Shown one piece after another: positions 1 through 11,763 of a DNA stretch of 64,000 bases (position 1 is its first letter; every line of letters begins with the position of its first letter). The DNA lies in NCBI GenBank assembly GCA_947462335.1, contig OX381704.1, positions 49,542,942 to 49,606,941 of the forward strand. Direction: 5' to 3'. Below the pieces are notes generated by a model. That model saw only the letters and a program-made list of their open reading frames with translations. It did not search any database and was not told where the DNA came from. The translations under genes and the position numbers were made by a program. The stretch comes from Harmothoe impar (taxonomy: Eukaryota > Annelida > Polychaeta > Phyllodocida > Polynoidae).

Positions 1-735
1 AGCTTCATTAGGAGACGGCCATGGTGGACCACATCAAAAGCCTTCATTACGTCCAAATAAGTCACCAGAGCTAGTTCCTTTCTGTTGCGAGCACTGTATA
101 TAGAATTAAGCAGATATAGTACAGCCTGGGCTGTCGACTTGTTTGGAAGAAAGCCAAACTGCTCAGGGCAGATTAATTCTCTCTCTTCACAATAATATAG
201 TAACTGCCTATAGATCACCTTTTCCAGGATTTTACCGATAAGGCCACCTTTTTTTGATAACTTGGATTACGGGCACTCAGAGCCAATATTTTGGGGGGCG
301 GGAGGAAAAAAAAAAAAAAAAAAAGCTGCCATTTAGTACTAAAATTTTCCAGGGGCGGGAGGGAAAAAAAAAAAAAAAAAAAGCATTCAAAAAGTCTTAT
401 TTTGGCTATTAAATGTAGGTATATTGAGAGATAATGAAGGTATATCGAGAAATATTCCCAATTTTGAAAGCCTAATTCTGGGTGTCTGCCTGTCAGCATG
501 GCCTTTTTTTTTTTTTTGGCTAAAATTCTCAAAAAATCCCTGGGGAGGGGGGTAAAAAAAAAAAAAAAAAATTTTTTTTTTTTTTACAAAATGCCAAAAT
601 TTCCATCGGCGGATCCGTAATCCAAGTTATCAGAATAAAACGGCCTAATCGGCAATAATGTTATGGGCCTCCAGTTGAGCACCGATCTCAGACTTCCTGC
701 CTTGGGTAGGGGTACGATAGATGCCCTCTGCAGTC
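1..735 (-). mobile_element. Non-LTR retrotransposon (LINE) reverse transcriptase fragment, split by a MITE
   Basis: The minus strand reads as part of a LINE-type reverse transcriptase: fragments VPLPKAG, NWRPITLLPI, GKILEKVIYRQL, PEQFGFLPNKSTAQAV and, at about 25-60, LDVMKAFDVVHH, which corresponds to the RT motif around the first catalytic aspartate. The frame runs off the left edge, so the YxDD region is outside the window. It is broken at 239-648 by a 404-bp MITE; removing the MITE and one copy of TAA restores one uninterrupted frame. Upstream of about 735 the similarity stops at an unrelated hairpin, so this is a 5'-truncated, dead copy. The LINE clade cannot be fixed from this fragment. 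Confidence 0.8.
242..645. mobile_element. 404-bp MITE (PIF/Harbinger-like) inserted in the LINE fragment
   Basis: Both ends start GGCC and carry the inverted match TGATAACTTGGATTACGG (left 255-272; right as its complement at 616-633). TAA flanks both ends (239-241, 646-648), the 3-bp TWA target typical of PIF/Harbinger elements. The interior is low complexity, with G-rich boxes followed by long A or T tracts at 294-323, 352-382, 505-519 and 542-586. It has no coding capacity. Confidence 0.8.
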
Positions 736-742
736 ACACTTT

Positions 743-958
743 GTGGGCCTTTTATCCCTGGATTGGGATAAAAGGCCCACTTTCAAAAAAATATTTCGGT
801 CAACTTTTTTCCTCATTTCTTGCAGGATAAGGCTGACAAATCATTGAAAAAATAATCATTTTGAACGCTTTTATAAGTTGAAATTAAAAATACCGGTACT
901 CAAAAAATGTGAATATTTTCCTACCCATTTATGAATTGGTTGGCCTTTTACCCCTACC
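743..958. repeat. Hairpin and short inverted-repeat element
   Basis: A 15-bp perfect inverted pair, TGGGCCTTTTATCCC and its complement, sits at 743-779 with a 6-nt loop. A third, slightly diverged copy of the same end (TTGGCCTTTTACCCC) lies at 941-955, inverted relative to 764-778, suggesting a ~195-bp MITE at about 764-958 inserted beside a solo end. It abuts the point where the LINE similarity stops. Confidence 0.45.
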
Positions 959-1267
959 TACTTTACTTAACTATATGCATTGCCTGGAAAGTGTTGTAAT
1001 TTAATCACAAATAGTTTTGTTTAGTAATTGTTGTGACAGAAAGTAAAACAAGATACCTACAAAATCTGCTCTGTCAGGAGAGTATAGGCTATATGTAGCC
1101 TAGCCTATAACCTATACCACAAACATGAATGACTCCCCCTTTTCTGTGAAGGTGGCACCAGTGCCTCCCCTGTAGAAACCGTTTCAATCTACCTGTCTGC
1201 AGTGCAGCTGTATTTTTTTTTACCAATTTATAGCCTATCTATGCCAGTAGGCCTATAGGGGTATTTA

Positions 1268-4200
1268 GGGTCGCTTCAGGTAAACCGAACCAGTTTTTGC
1301 TTTACCCTGCAAAAGTCCCTAATAAAATTATTTTTCATATATGATATATTCCATGAATTAACTAAGGCTATGGATGTATGTGATACAGTAAAAACAATTT
1401 TTATTATGTGTGTTGTCTTGATGTCAGACCAATTCTAAGGGGAAAATATAGTGGTTCGCTTTATATGAAGAATTAGGTAAAGCGAACCCAAAATGTTGGA
1501 AAAGCGAACCAGTGGTCCTATTTAGGGCCTAGACCATGAGACAGAAACAGAAACCCTCCCCCCTATGAAGGATTTTGTGAGACCAATTTTTTGAATACTT
1601 GCATGTAGAAGGCTGAAGTTCACTTTTTTGGCCCATTGCACCTGGTGGGTGGGGGTAAGGCAGCCATTTTCCAAGATGGCCACCCTTAACATTTTTGGGT
1701 TAAGAAAAAATGGGAATCCTCTCCAGATGATAAGCATTTCAACATATAAAAATTATATAGTCGTTTAGTATCTTAAATCGAAGCTCTATGAGAGAACTAT
1801 CTACTCAATGATATTTGATAGTTGTTATGACAACATGCTTACAATGGCAACCAGATAAGCATTGAATTTTGTCTTTTTCTTTTAGGGGGGGCAGCTTCTG
1901 CTGTGACATGTGGGCCTCTTATCTCTCACTGCTACCCAGTCAGCAATAAACGTTTTTCTATGCTATAAAACATTTATAATTGGTTTAATAGAAAATGTTC
2001 ACCCCTCAAACGTTATTAAGCAGTTCTACAGAGTTATATGGGAAACATTATGTAAAAAAAACGGCTCCAGTATCTGCTACCAGGGCACTGCACTCTCCTT
2101 CTGAAGGCACTTGGCTGGGTCTCCACCTGATTATCCTAATTAAAAAGGGTTATAACTATTATAATATCAACATCTTTTGATAATTGTAGATGCAATATTC
2201 CATACCAAGTCCGAGGATTAAATAATATGGTTGGATAAATCATATCTCTACCATATATAGACGATTTACAGGGCAATAAGCTGATGGACACCCATTCTGT
2301 GGGAATAAAGAAAAAGTATAAATCCTACAGATTTCCCTCCCACTATATCTATCTTCATGTGAGAGATGTCCTGTCTCTCTTAGGATAGAAACTCAATTGC
2401 AAAAAGGTTCTCATAATGAGGAGGACCATGTGAATAGTCATTATTTACATGCAATTTTCTTCTGAATTATATTTATTCTGAGGTTATGAATATACACCAT
2501 AAGAATATGTTACACTGATGAAATATATTCCCTTATTAAAACGTTATTTTATGGCCATGATAACCTGAAATGAATGTGAGAAAAAAACTTTGAAAAAAGG
2601 TTTGAAAGACTTAAAATGTTATGTCCCTTTAACCCTTTAAGGCCTAGTGTTGGTTATAGTCGACACCATGGTAGGCTTAACATCGACTATAGGCCATTTA
2701 CATAGGAATATCATAGGAACTGAAATAAGGTCCGTCCTCCTGGGGACTGATACTTCTGAGAGGTTGTCCCCAGAGCAAGCAAAACATTTTTTGGTCAGGA
2801 TTCAAAGGGTTAACCTCCAAGAACCAAACATTTTCTAATCTTCTGACAACATTTTTCTGACGTCAATAAAACGTATTTTTGCTGACTGGGTAGTCAGGTG
2901 AGTGAGTGGAGGCAGGCTTCTGGCCATCTAATTTCTGACTTCAGTCATGTCTCCATAAGTCGGTCTTCTATAAGTCGGTTGTTCACTGATCGGCCATTGA
3001 TTTGTTGGGGACCAGTTTAATTGCTCTTTAACTGTATATGATAAGTCGGTCATTCATGTTTCCGGTATCGGTCGATCGTTTAACGAACAGAGTGTGTTTT
3101 TAGTATTAAATAATATCATGATAATTCGGTCACCTGGGCTGGCTCAGGGCCTGGAGTAGGCCACAAGTTTGATAAATTCTCTACCCACACACCCTGACCC
3201 GAGTTTTCGAAACTCTTTTGATTTCTCTCCGCATTTTCACAGCTTGTCTGGCAGCATTGTACGCCAAGGTGTCAATTCCTTTCTATCAGGTAATTAAACC
3301 CCTTAGATGTAACATTAGGTATACAGGGAGAATGGTAAAACAAACATAGGGCACATACAGGGAGGGGGCGGCCATGGGGTCCATCTACTTTGAGGTGAGA
3401 CCAAACATGAATCAGTATTTACCACTCTGGTACCATACCCTCCTCACTCAACTCCCTCAGATTTGATGGTTGCAAAGAATATACCCTCATTACCATTTCT
3501 CTGAGACTTTGCTCTGAGAAACCTTTTCTGTAAAAAGCAGATTAGAATTTTGAGAAATATCACCTCCTTTTAATACCTGTGTTTCTGCTCATCGTGTAGG
3601 GGAGGACAGGAATACATGTCCAACCCCTCTCTCACATTGAGCCTCTTCACTAACACCCAACCCCCTTCTCATATCCATGGACATGATAGAGGGGATGGTA
3701 GTGGATGTGAGGGAAGGGGGTGGACATGAGGGAGGGGGTTGGACATGAGGGAGGGGGTTGGACGTGAGGGAGGGGGTTGGACGTGAGGGAGGGGGTTGGA
3801 CGTGAGGGAGTGGTTGGATGTGAGGGAGGGGGTTGGACGTGAGTTAAGGATTTGATGTGAGGGAGGGGGTTGGATGTGAGGGAGGGGGTTAGACATGACG
3901 GAGGGGTTGGATGTGAGGGAGGGTTAGACGTAAGGTAAGGATTTGACGTGAGGGAGGGGGTTGGATGTGAGGGAGAGGGTTAGACATGAGAGAGGGGGAT
4001 GGATGTGAGGGAGGGAATTGGACGTGAGGTAAGGATTGGACATGAGGGAGGGGGTTGGACATGAGGGAGAGGGTTTGACAGGAGGGAGGGGGTTGGACAT
4101 ATGCTTAGTAAAAGAGAGTGTTGGGCGTGAGGAGTTTGAATGAGATAATGGGTTATGGACGTATGAAATGGACATGAGTTTGGTGCCTACAGCCCGGGGG

Positions 4201-5350
4201 CCTGTAGTCAGGGTGGCCTAAAGTCAGGGGGCCCTAGATCCGGAAGGCCTGTGGGCAGGGGCCTGTGTTCGGTGGGCCTGTGGGGTATATGCCCAGGGGG
4301 GGGGCCTGCATTCCGGATACCATTAGGTAAATAAAGGGACTATGCATTTTGTGAGTTACAGGGGCACTTCAATTGATTTCAAAAGTATTTTATGCATGGA
4401 TAGTATCCACTTTGATTTCCTAATGTGGAGGCCTAAGCTTATTAAAATGGTATTTACGAAATTTGGGTCCAAGAACACGCATAGGCCTGCCAGTAGGCCT
4501 ATCCATAGGACCTATATAGGCCTATAAGGGGCCTAGTAATGACCTAATAACCCACATCCACTCCCATTAGGGCCATATTTACTAAAAATAGGCAATTGTT
4601 CTTTAATTCTGAGGAATGTAACTCTAAACTACAAAAATATAATTGAAACTTTTGTTATGATAACCGAGGGTGTGGATGTCAAATATCTGGAATCTATGAG
4701 GCTATTTTGTTCAGCCAAAATCAACCTCCTGCTGAATTACTTCTGAAATATTTAGTAGTTATTGAATACAATACACCAAAAACTTGGCAAAGGCTATTTT
4801 AAAAGATATATCATACCTGAAAAATAAACACATATGTGCATAAGTGTCACAGAGGGCCTACAGATGACCCGAAAACTAATCATAAGGCATATTTAGATAC
4901 TGGTTCGGTTTATCTAAAATAACTGGTTCGCTTTATCTCAAAATATGAGATAAAGCGAACCAAAAAAAATCTTTTGATTCTAAATGATTTTCACAGCATA
5001 TTTTCATTTAAGCAACTTTTTTACTTAAAAAACCCACAAACTTCATTTTAAAACCTTAACATATCAAATACCTATGGGCTTTCACTAATTTAACTGACTT
5101 TTAACATTTCTGTCCAAAAAAGTTGGAAGCAGCAATTATGCAATTTTTGTCATTGTGGTAACTTTGGGATGTTATAATACATGTACAAATACACTCAAAT
5201 ATAATGTTTTAGGATTTTAAAGAAAGCTTATCACTCATAGTTTCAATTTAATGATAGCCAGAAATTATTTATACATTTCCATGATCAGTGCACTGCAAAA
5301 TGTTCCAACTGGTTCGCTTTACCTCTGGTTCGCTTTACCTGAAGCGACCC
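1268..5350. mobile_element. 4.1-kb non-autonomous DNA transposon with subterminal repeats
   Basis: The left end (1268) and right end (5350, inverted) share GGGTCGCTTCAGGTAAA-CGAACCAG with one mismatch. TA flanks both ends (1266-1267, 5351-5352). The core of the end, AAAGCGAACCA, recurs in both orientations near the termini (about 1450, 1485, 1503, 4905, 4924, 4953, 5311, 5325), like subterminal transposase-binding repeats. A related repeat at 59511-59530 lacks the insertion, so the outer flanks are host DNA of one repeat. No transposase frame was recognised. The minisatellite at 3690-4150 lies inside. Confidence 0.7.
3690..4150. repeat. G-rich minisatellite, ~19-bp unit
   Basis: About 20 degenerate copies of GTGAGGGAGGGGGTTGGAC, with purine-rich strand asymmetry. 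The repeat produces spurious open frames on the minus strand (PLPHVQPPPS-like). It lies within the 4.1-kb TIR element. Confidence 0.85.
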
Positions 5351-5352
5351 TA

Positions 5353-5640
5353 TGGCTATGCTTCAAATAGTTAGGCCCTAATGTAAAAAAACGAACCTAC
5401 ATCTTTGCCAAGGTGGGATTCGAACCTATGAGGCCAAACACAACATATAGGCCTATCTATGTCATTCATGATCATGTATGTCAATGGCGTGGAGTTCTGT
5501 CTATGTCTTTGAGATTGCGCAGCGCACGATGGCAATATTGACATTCTGCGCACATTGTTAAATAGCGCCCAACATCTCTGTGGGTGACGCGTGATCAACT
5601 TTTCGTGACGCTGTTTAATGACGCGCTACGCTGACAATGC
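5353..5640 (-). repeat. tRNA-derived SINE-like repeat, right part
   Basis: On the minus strand 5398-5440 carries a B-box-like GGTTCGAATCCCACCTTGGC. The segment matches the copy at 59523-59640 (shared AATGTAAAAAAACGAACCTA and CATTCATGATCATGT). Its left continuation is at 1215-1267, on the far side of the 4.1-kb transposon. Confidence 0.6.
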
Positions 5641-6174
5641 CTTGGCGGCCATGTTTACCCCTGTTACTAGGACGACACCAGTGCGATAGTTACCATCACC
5701 ACACCACGGCTAACCACGGTTCTCTGCTCTGATTCGCATGAGGTAAGTGAAGAAATATATCATATTATGTATCATAAATATGGAACTTGCCTGGTACATT
5801 CTAATTTTCACAACTGCATTGTGTTTAGCTCCGCTTACACAAGAAAAGATAAGAATGAAAATCGTAGAATAAGATAGGCATGTCATTTTGTATTAATCTA
5901 GGTAGGCCTACGGCTAGGCTTTCCGTCTAACTCTAAATCAAACCCAAAACGACATAGCCTCTATAAGCAGCTCTGTGTACTCGTCCGATCCTCTCCCGAA
6001 CATGACATGAGTTTATTCTGTAATCTCAAAAAATATAAAAGTCCAGATATTTGCTTCCATTGAATCACAGAAGAGGTTGATACTTTAATAGGCCGAGTCT
6101 TACCCAGCCAGCAAGGAGACATTGGGCCAACGTTGGCACAACGTGGGCCAGGCCCAGGGTTGGGAATTGGCTGA

Positions 6175-6441
6175 GGGAATGTTCATTTATTATTTACAGG
6201 GGGGGGGGGGGTTTACGCCCCCCCCCCCTTGAGAGCGCATGGAATGTTTCACGCCCCCCCCCCACCTTTGAACTAGGCCTATAGTAGCGCGCGGGCTTTT
6301 TTGCTAAAAAGGGGCTTAAATTGTTGTGCACGTCAGAATTTTTTACGCCCCCCCCCTCGGGAGGGGTCACAAATTTTTACGCCCCCCCCCCCCCCAAACC
6401 CACCACCCCACCCCCCCTGTAACTAATAAATGAACACTCCC
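6175..6441. mobile_element. G-tract MITE, copy 1 (267 bp)
   Basis: The termini GGGAATGTTCATTTATTA and, inverted, GGGAGTGTTCATTTATTA are flanked by TGA (6172-6174, 6442-6444). Inside are G10-12 and C8-15 runs next to TTTACGC and TTTTACGCC. It belongs to the same family as 6509-6848 and 30559-30879. Confidence 0.75.
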
Positions 6442-6508
6442 TGAAGTACTTTTTGGCCATCCATTTCTACGCTTTCTGACATTTTCTCATGAATGTTGTT
6501 CATGCTAA

Positions 6509-6848
6509 GGGAGTTATCAATTTTTAACAAGAGGGAGGGGGGGGGGAAGCAAAACAATTTGGACCCCTTGACTGGGGGGGGGGTGAAAAGAATTTGGACC
6601 ACTTAATTGACCGCTGGGGGGGGGGGGGTTAAAAAAATGTAACCTGTTTGAGCTAAAAAGCCTGCGCGTTACTATGCCTCAAAGGGCCCGCGCACACGCT
6701 GATTTTTTACCCATATTGCCATAAGGGGGTGGGGGGAAATGTTGACCCCTTGACCGTGGGGGGGGGGGGGTTGCAAACAATTTCGCTCACTCCGCGTGAA
6801 AACCCACCACCCCCCCGCCCCCCCTGTTGTTAAAAAAGTATCACTCCT
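6509..6848. mobile_element. G-tract MITE, copy 2 (~340 bp)
   Basis: The left end GGGAGTTATCAATTTTTAAC and the inverted right end GGAGTGATACTTTTTTAACA are followed by G runs on one side and C runs on the other. The interior repeats a G-run followed by AAAATTTGGACCCCTTGA. The left flank is TAA; the right end has probably mutated, so the target duplication is unclear. Confidence 0.65.
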
Positions 6849-7200
6849 ACTAGCATTACCACACCAGAATTACAGAGTTATTTATCTGTATCACTTATGA
6901 TTCTATCTGATGCATTTTGGCATGGGGATTTCAGAACTATTTTTGGTTAAGCTCTATCTTTATTGGTTCTCTTTCAATCATAAATTACAAACAGCAAAAT
7001 ATGGGTATTTATTGGAGGAATTTGCAATGATAAACCTATGTGGCCCGTGGACCCCCTGCTCCCCTCCACTTAACACTATTTTTAAAGTAAAATGAAGCAT
7101 TAAAGGCTTATTTTTAAGTCTGGCCACAAGCTGTGGGTATCATTTTGAAGAGGAAGTAATCAGCTTTTTGGAAATGAAAATGTTAATTTCCTCTGATTAG

Positions 7201-7342
7201 TACAACCTTTGCGGGATTTCAATTGAAATAGGCATGTAATGGTTAATTTTGGGGTATTTCATTTACTATAGAAATGAATGCAAAATTGTATCAAAACTGT
7301 TTAACAAGGCAATTTCAGTTAAAATCCCGCAAAGGTTACACT
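7201..7342. mobile_element. ~140-bp MITE
   Basis: The inverted termini AACCTTTGCGGGATTT (left, 7203; right as its complement ending near 7338) enclose AT-rich DNA without coding capacity. The target duplication is not clear. Confidence 0.6.
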
Positions 7343-8260
7343 ATACATAGCAAAATAATGCTTACATATTTAGAAAGCCCTTGCCTTCCTCTATAAGAAA
7401 AGGTATCCAGTAAGAGCCCTCAAAGCTTTTATCAATGGTACAAAACATTTTTTTTAAAAAGGGACCATGAAAACCGTGAAAAAGTCCTCCAATAGGCATG
7501 TAAGCTCCATTTGGTAATGCTACTCCTACGCTGTTTCCCTGGGTTGTCGCGTAGGCCTAGCCTACTCCTTCGTCGTTGGTGCGAACATACGCTCCCTTCG
7601 CGTGAGGCAGGGAAACAGCCAATATCACTCCCTAAACAAATAAATAGCAGTATGAGATATCATTGAGATATTTAGAAAATATTTTTTAATCATTTCAAGA
7701 TGCAGTTTAGGATTAGCCAAATTATACAGGCCGAAGAACGTTTCAAACAAAAACACAGGTGATCTCAAATACATTCTGACTGTTGCCTGCTCTAGTCTAG
7801 GTGTCAAATCCCCGTAAACAATATTGAAAACTGCGGGGGGGGGGGGGGGTTACGGGCCCGCCGCAGTAGGAATTAAAGCCCAAAATCAGAATAAAAATAA
7901 AATTTGAATTTTAGACTTTTTTTTCTTCCCTCCGATGTGAAATCCAGAGAAAAAAATAACAGGAAAAAAATAAAAGATGTATAATATGATATACCAAAAG
8001 AAATAGAAGAATAGATAGAGCAGTGATTTTGACCAACATTGGCACATGTGGCGGCAAGCATGCAAACTTGCTCCTGGAGGTGTTTTAAAGTGCTGAATCC
8101 ATTTCTAAGTGGAAACATCATTTAAAAAAAGTGTTTCTACATAAAAAAAATCGATTTGAAATAAAAAAGTAGAAAATGTATTTATTTAATCACATTAAAT
8201 TTGAGTTGATTCTAACAGAACAGGAAAAAGGGGTACACACACATAAAATTATTGTTATCC

Positions 8261-9665
8261 ACCCATGTGAATTATATAGAATCCAAATTAGCAATGACTC
8301 TCTTTCTGACTCTCTTCCTGAATGGAGTCAGTGCCTGACTCCCTTTAGAAAGGGAGCTACATGACTCCCCTATCTGAGCCCTGGTTTTGCCTCCAACATG
8401 CATCCACAATCACTGCTACCCACCCATGTTAATCATATAGAATCCAAATTAGCAATGACTCTCTTTCTGACTCTCTTCCTGAATGGAGTCAGTGCCTGAC
8501 TCCCTCTAGAAAGGGAGCTACATGACTCCCCTATCTGAGCCCTGGTTTTGCCTACAGCATGCATCCACAATTACTGCTACCCACCCATGTGAATCATATA
8601 GAATCCAAATTAGCAATGACTCTCTTTCTGACCCTCTTCCTGAATGGAGTCAGTGCCTGACTCCCTCTAGAAAGGGAGCTACATGACTCCCCTATCTGAG
8701 CCCTGGTTTTGCCTCCAACATGCATCCACAATCACTGCTACCCACCCATGTTGATCATATAGAATCCAAATTAGCAATGACTCTCTTTCTGACTCTCTTC
8801 CTGAATGGAGTCAGTGCCTGACTCCCTTTAGAAAGGGAGCTACATGATTCCCCTATCTGAGCCCTGGTTTTGCCTACAACATGCATCCACAATTACTGCT
8901 ACCCACCCATGTGAATCATATAGAATACAAATTAGCAATGACTCTCTTTCTGACTCTCTTCCTGAATGGAGTCAGTGCCTGACTCCCTCTAGAAAGGGAG
9001 CTACATGACTCCCCTATCTGAGCCCTGGTTTTGCCTCCAACATGCATCCACAATCACTGCTACCCACCCATGTTAATCATATAGAATACAAATTAGCAAT
9101 GACTCTCTTTCTGACTCTCTTCCTGAATGGAGTCAGTGCCTGACTCCCTTTAGAAAGGGAGCTAAGTGACTTACCTATGTGAGCCCTGGTTTTCCCTCCA
9201 ACATGCATCCACAATCACTGCTACCCACCCATGTTATTCATATAGAATGCAAATTAGCAATGACACTCTTCCCGACTCTCTTTCTGAATGGAGTCAGTGC
9301 CTGACTCCCTTTAGAAAGGGAGCTACATGACTCTTATGCGAGCCCTGGTTATGCATCCAACATGCCTCCACAATTACTGCTACCCACCCATGTTAATTAT
9401 ATAGAGTCCATATTAGCAATGATTCTCTTTCTGACACTTTTTCTGACTCTCTTTCTGAAAAGAGTCAGTGCTTGACTCCCTTTAAAAGTGAGCTATATGA
9501 CTCTCTTATGTGCGTCCTGGAGTAATACTATCCACCCATGCTAATCATATAGAGTCCAAATTAGCAATAACTCTCTTTCTAAAGTCAGCGCCTGACTCCC
9601 ACTGACTCCCTTTAGAAAGAGAGCTATGTGACCCTCGTATGTGAGCCCTGTGAGTTCAAATTAGC
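8261..9665. repeat. 161-bp satellite array, about 8.5 copies
   Basis: Units start with ACCCATGT at 8261, 8422, 8583, 8744, 8905, 9066 and 9227 (exactly 161 bp each), then 9386 and 9534 with decay. Each unit holds short palindromes such as GGAGTCAGTGCCTGACTCC and CTTTAGAAAG. The first seven copies differ at only a few bases; those nearer the centre degrade. Confidence 0.92.
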
Positions 9666-9734
9666 AATTATCCTGGGTAAGTTTGGCTAATACAGAAAGA
9701 GAAGTACTCAGGAAGGTGTCTAGATATAAAGAAG

Positions 9735-10152
9735 ACAAGAGAGGTCGGCCCCAAGGAGAAATTGGCCCCAGTGAAGTCGGCCCCAAGGAGAAATCGTCCA
9801 GAGCTCACCAGAGTGCACGAACAAACATGTAGAGTGAGTCTTAACCATATCTTAATAAATCTTAATCTTAAAGTCTCAATAATACCCACCAAATATAGAT
9901 GGCGCCATATGTTGATATCATGGGGGGCTCTGCCCCCCAACCCCCTTTTTTCTTTCCTTCCCCCCCCCCTCTTTTATAATGGTGAGCACTATTAAGACTC
10001 TAAGACTTCCATAGTCTGTGTTGATCATCTCATCACACCTGCTTTATTCTGAGGCCAACCTCACTCTGGGGCCGACTTCACTTTGTGCCCGACTTTACTC
10101 TGGGGCCGATTTCACAGGGGGCGATTTCTCTTTGGGGCTGACTTCTCCAGAT
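9735..10152. repeat. GTCGGCCCC inverted-repeat core of the foldback
   Basis: Left (9742-9790): GTCGGCCCCAAGGAGAAAT twice plus TTGGCCCC. Right (10060-10150): the complementary motifs GGGGCCGACTTC and GGGGCCGATTTC. They form a weak inverted repeat, possibly a nested MITE. Between them is AT-rich DNA and a GGGGGGCTCTGCCCCCC hairpin near 9928. Confidence 0.45.
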
Positions 10153-10794
10153 ACCAATATGAATGAATAGTGGAAATCGCCCTACAGTTCCTATAGCTGC
10201 TCAAAGTCAGGCTTACTAAATAGAGGTGAAATGGGGGGCTCTGTCGTGTCTACATGACCACTGGTGTTTGACAAAGCAATCTGATCTATCAGGCACAATT
10301 ACTAGCAAATTTATTTTTTCATATGAATAATATGTTCTAAGCTATATGCTGGAAATAACTTGAGATAAACATAGTGCCTACTCTTAGTACCTTTTTCCCA
10401 AGGGATCTGTACTGTCTACAAGGGATATGTCATGTCTACATATTAATATTGGGCTATAGATTTTACTATGGCAGCGGTTGAATATTGTTAGTGGAAGATG
10501 GGGATCCGTCGTGTCTACATGGGGGGGGGGGGGGGGTATTTTGACCCCTTGACTACCTTAATTGGGTTCTGACATAGGTAAAACCATGGTTCCCCTCGTA
10601 GCTCTTACTCAGCCCAATCATACCAGATCAAAAGAATAGTTATAATATGAAATATTAAACGATTTATTGGGTCGTAATGGTGGGGGTGGTCTTAATAGAG
10701 GGGTAGTAGTAAGGAGGGAGTTGATTATATACAACACCATAAAATAGTTAAGCAAGTACCACCTGTCACCCCTTCACATAGTTCCCTTTTTATA

Positions 10795-11440
10795 GGAAGT
10801 CAGGCATTGACTACATTCAGAAAGAGAGTCAGAAAAAGAGTCATCGCTAATTTGGACTCTACACAATTGACATGGGTGGATAGCAGTAATTTTGGAGTTA
10901 AAAGCAGGGCTCACAGAAGAGAGTCACATAGCTCACTTTCTAAAGAGAGTTAAGCACTGACCCCATTCAGAAGGAGAGTAAAAAAAGTGTCATTGCTAAT
11001 TTGGACTCTATATGATTAACATGGGCCCAGTGGGCCCAGAATATTGAATCAACATTGTTAAATGGTTGTCAATGTTCATTCAATGTTGATGCAATTTTGA
11101 TTCAATGTTAGGCTGAGTTTTGTGCCCACAGGAAGAGAGTCAGAGGTAAGTCACTTAGCTCCCTTTCTAAAGGGAGTCAGGCACTGACTCCATTCAGGAA
11201 GAGAGTCAGAAAGAGAGTCATTGCTAATTTGTATTCTATATGATTAACATGGGTGGGTAGCAGTGATTGTGGATGCATGTTGGAGGCAAAACCAGGGCTC
11301 AGATAGGGGAGTCATGTAGCTCCCTTTCTAGAGGGAGTCAGGCACTGACTCCATTCAGGAAGAGAGTCAGAAAGAGAGTCATTGCTAATTTGTATTCTAT
11401 ATGATTCACATGGGTGGATAGCAGTAATTTTATGTGTGTG
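10795..11440. repeat. Reversed 161-bp satellite arm, about 3 copies, interrupted
   Basis: This is the reverse complement of the 8261-9665 satellite (GGAGTCAGGCACTGACTCC, GTCATTGCTAATTTG, CATGGGTGG). It is interrupted at about 11026-11131 by a short MITE. Copies near the outer end (11160-11440) are better preserved than inner ones, mirroring the left arm. Confidence 0.85.
11026..11131. mobile_element. ~105-bp MITE nested in the satellite arm
   Basis: It opens with CAGTGGGCCCAGAA and closes with an inverted TTTTGTGCCCACAG. Between these are several AATGTTGATTCAA-type repeats in both orientations. It splits one satellite unit. Confidence 0.55.
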
Positions 11441-11763
11441 TACCCCTTTTTCCTGTTCTGTTAGAATCAAATGAAATTTAATGTGATTAAAAATAATTAT
11501 TTTCTATTTTTTTATTTCAAATCAATATTTTAAGTAGAAACACTTTTCAAAAATGATGTTTCCACTTAGAAATGGATTCAGCACATTGAGAAGGCCCTAC
11601 AGGCCGATTTTCATGCTTGCCGCCGGAAGTGCCAATCTTTATGCACTATCTACTGCACTAAAAGCTAAAATCAACAGGAAAACAACTATCTACTTTTCAT
11701 TTAGGTAAAATGGGACTTTGGAATTTTCTCGATTTTTGAAATCTTTTAAAAAAAATCTGTTTA

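Larger units (their letters stand above)
8036..11640. mobile_element. 3.6-kb foldback element with satellite arms
   Basis: The outer ~220 bp of each side are inverted copies of each other: 8036-8260 (GGCAAGCATG, TTTCTAAGTGGAAACATCAT, ACAGAACAGGAAAAAGGGGT) and 11420-11640 in reverse. Inward of these come arrays of the same 161-bp satellite, forward at left and reversed at right, around a ~1.1-kb centre. This architecture, long inverted repeats built of tandem subrepeats, is that of foldback (FB)-type elements. No coding frame was recognised. Exact ends and target duplication are uncertain. Confidence 0.65.

Noticed and set aside
3669..4175. Proline-rich minus-strand proteins
   Set aside because: Low-complexity translations of the GGGAGG-type minisatellite.
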